Positions 7,564 to 8,068 of a DNA stretch of 8,068 nucleotides are shown here, piece after piece; positions within the stretch are counted from its first letter, which is position 1, and the number at the start of each line of letters is the position of its first letter. Source of the DNA: Planococcus sp. (in: firmicutes) (GTDB taxonomy: Bacteria > Bacillota > Bacilli > Bacillales_A > Planococcaceae); NCBI GenBank assembly GCA_030147225.1, contig JASLAI010000238.1:1-8068 (forward strand). The letters are read 5' to 3'. Below the pieces are notes generated by a model. That model was not told the DNA's origin. It did not search any database and worked only from the letters and a program-made list of their open reading frames with translations. A program made the translations under genes and the position numbers.

Positions 7564-7580
7564 CTCCGTTATTGCTGTGT

Positions 7581-8024
7581 TTATCTTTTCAATTGATAAA
7601 TTTGCTTTTTTAGCTGTTTTAATACAACACGCCGCGTCAATATTCCCATAAACATTTCTTCATCGTCAATGACGCAAAGAAAGTTTTGGTTAATGACCAT
7701 ATCAAGCGCTTTTTGAAAACGTTCGTTGATGTGGATTAAAGGCAGATCTTTTTCCATGATATCTTCTACTCGGATATCAGAAAGCCGCTCGTATTCTATA
7801 TGATCCATTCCAAGAATTGCATCAGTAATCCGTTGTGCATTGATCAAACCGCAAAAGCGGTATTTCGAATCCAAAACCGGAATTGCTGAATAGCCCGTCT
7901 TCGTCAGAACGAGCAATGCATGTTCAGCACTGTTACCCATCTGAACATGTGCAACTTTTTCGGAAGAAATGATATATTCTTCGATTGGTGTATCAAGAAA
8001 ATCTCTGCTTGGTAATGAAATCAT
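7581..8024 (-). CDS. darB: CBS-domain protein DarB/CbpB (YkuL), c-di-AMP-binding effector
   Basis: DarB is a small soluble protein with paired CBS domains that binds cyclic di-AMP. In B. subtilis and Listeria the unliganded form is known to stimulate the (p)ppGpp synthetase Rel and, in B. subtilis, pyruvate carboxylase. The 147-residue protein has CBS1 at about 12-70 (KVAHVQMGNSAEHALLVLTK at 23-42, then GYSAIPVLD) and CBS2 at about 85-140 (DIMEKDLPLIHIN, then MGILTRRVVLKQL at 126-138). A25 and R132, which I recall as important for c-di-AMP binding in B. subtilis DarB, are both present. The ATG at 8024 (MISLPSRDF) is chosen because it gives exactly the expected 147 residues and has AAAAGGAG eight bases upstream. 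An in-frame ATG at 8066 would add 14 unrelated residues that overlap this ribosome binding site and the leader. A hairpin terminator follows the gene. Confidence 0.93.
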   Translation of the reverse strand: MISLPSRDFLDTPIEEYIISSEKVAHVQMGNSAEHALLVLTKTGYSAIPVLDSKYRFCGLINAQRITDAILGMDHIEYERLSDIRVEDIMEKDLPLIHINERFQKALDMVINQNFLCVIDDEEMFMGILTRRVVLKQLKKQIYQLKR

Positions 8025-8032
8025 GTACTCTA

Positions 8033-8040
8033 CTCCTTTT
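8033..8040 (-). promoter_or_regulatory. Ribosome binding site that decides the darB start
   Basis: The minus strand reads AAAAGGAG, eight bases before the ATG at 8024. It favours the 147-residue product over the extended frame from 8066. Further upstream TAATAC (8050-8055) could be a poor -10 element, but its -35 region would lie mostly outside the window. Confidence 0.75.
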
Positions 8041-8068
8041 GCATCGCCTGTATTAGATGCCACCATTC

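Noticed and set aside
8025..8066. In-frame extension of darB from the ATG at 8066.
   Set aside because: The extra 14 residues cover the AAAAGGAG site and lie outside the known family start. The 147-residue form matches the expected length.

Overview
The window carries seven genes, all on the minus strand, so the biological reading order runs from the high coordinates to the low ones. Gene content, strong AAGGAG-type ribosome binding sites and close protein resemblance to Bacillus subtilis YkuL/DarB, CcpC, DapH and DapL point to a low-to-mid GC member of the Bacilli. Planococcaceae or a neighbouring Bacillaceae group is my guess from overall look, not something the sequence proves. There is no sign of phage, transposon, CRISPR or RNA genes, and no gene-free stretch longer than about 130 bases.

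Right-hand block (about 8024 down to 3257): darB (CBS-domain c-di-AMP-binding protein, formerly ykuL), a 14-helix DHA2-type MFS exporter, ccpC (LysR-type citrate-responsive regulator of TCA genes), dapH (tetrahydrodipicolinate N-acetyltransferase) and dapL (N-acetyl-diaminopimelate deacetylase, ykuR). From memory, B. subtilis has ykuL-ccpC-ykuN-ykuO-ykuP-dapH-dapL. Here the flavodoxin block ykuNOP is absent, and an exporter gene sits between darB and ccpC, overlapping ccpC by 11 bases. A hairpin with a U-tract follows darB, a good sigma-A -10 box lies just before dapH, and a strong intrinsic terminator overlaps the dapL stop codon. The likely units are darB, then MFS-ccpC, then dapH-dapL.

Left-hand block (3182 down to the window edge): a 785-residue envelope protein with a signal peptide, two central membrane helices and two large external domains, followed with a 4-base ATGA overlap by the ATPase of an ABC-2-type transporter that runs off the window. 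Its permease is presumably next, outside the window. Upstream of the large protein is a match to an extracytoplasmic-function sigma promoter (TGGAAC, 16 bases, CGTA) placed correctly before a strong Shine-Dalgarno. This suggests an envelope-stress-inducible transport system, which I consider the least characterised and most interesting part of the window.

Functionally, dapH and dapL carry out two steps of the acetylase branch leading to diaminopimelate (cell wall) and lysine, ccpC tunes the citrate branch of the TCA cycle, and darB links c-di-AMP status to the stringent response and pyruvate carboxylation. The exporter and the ABC system are envelope functions with unknown substrates.
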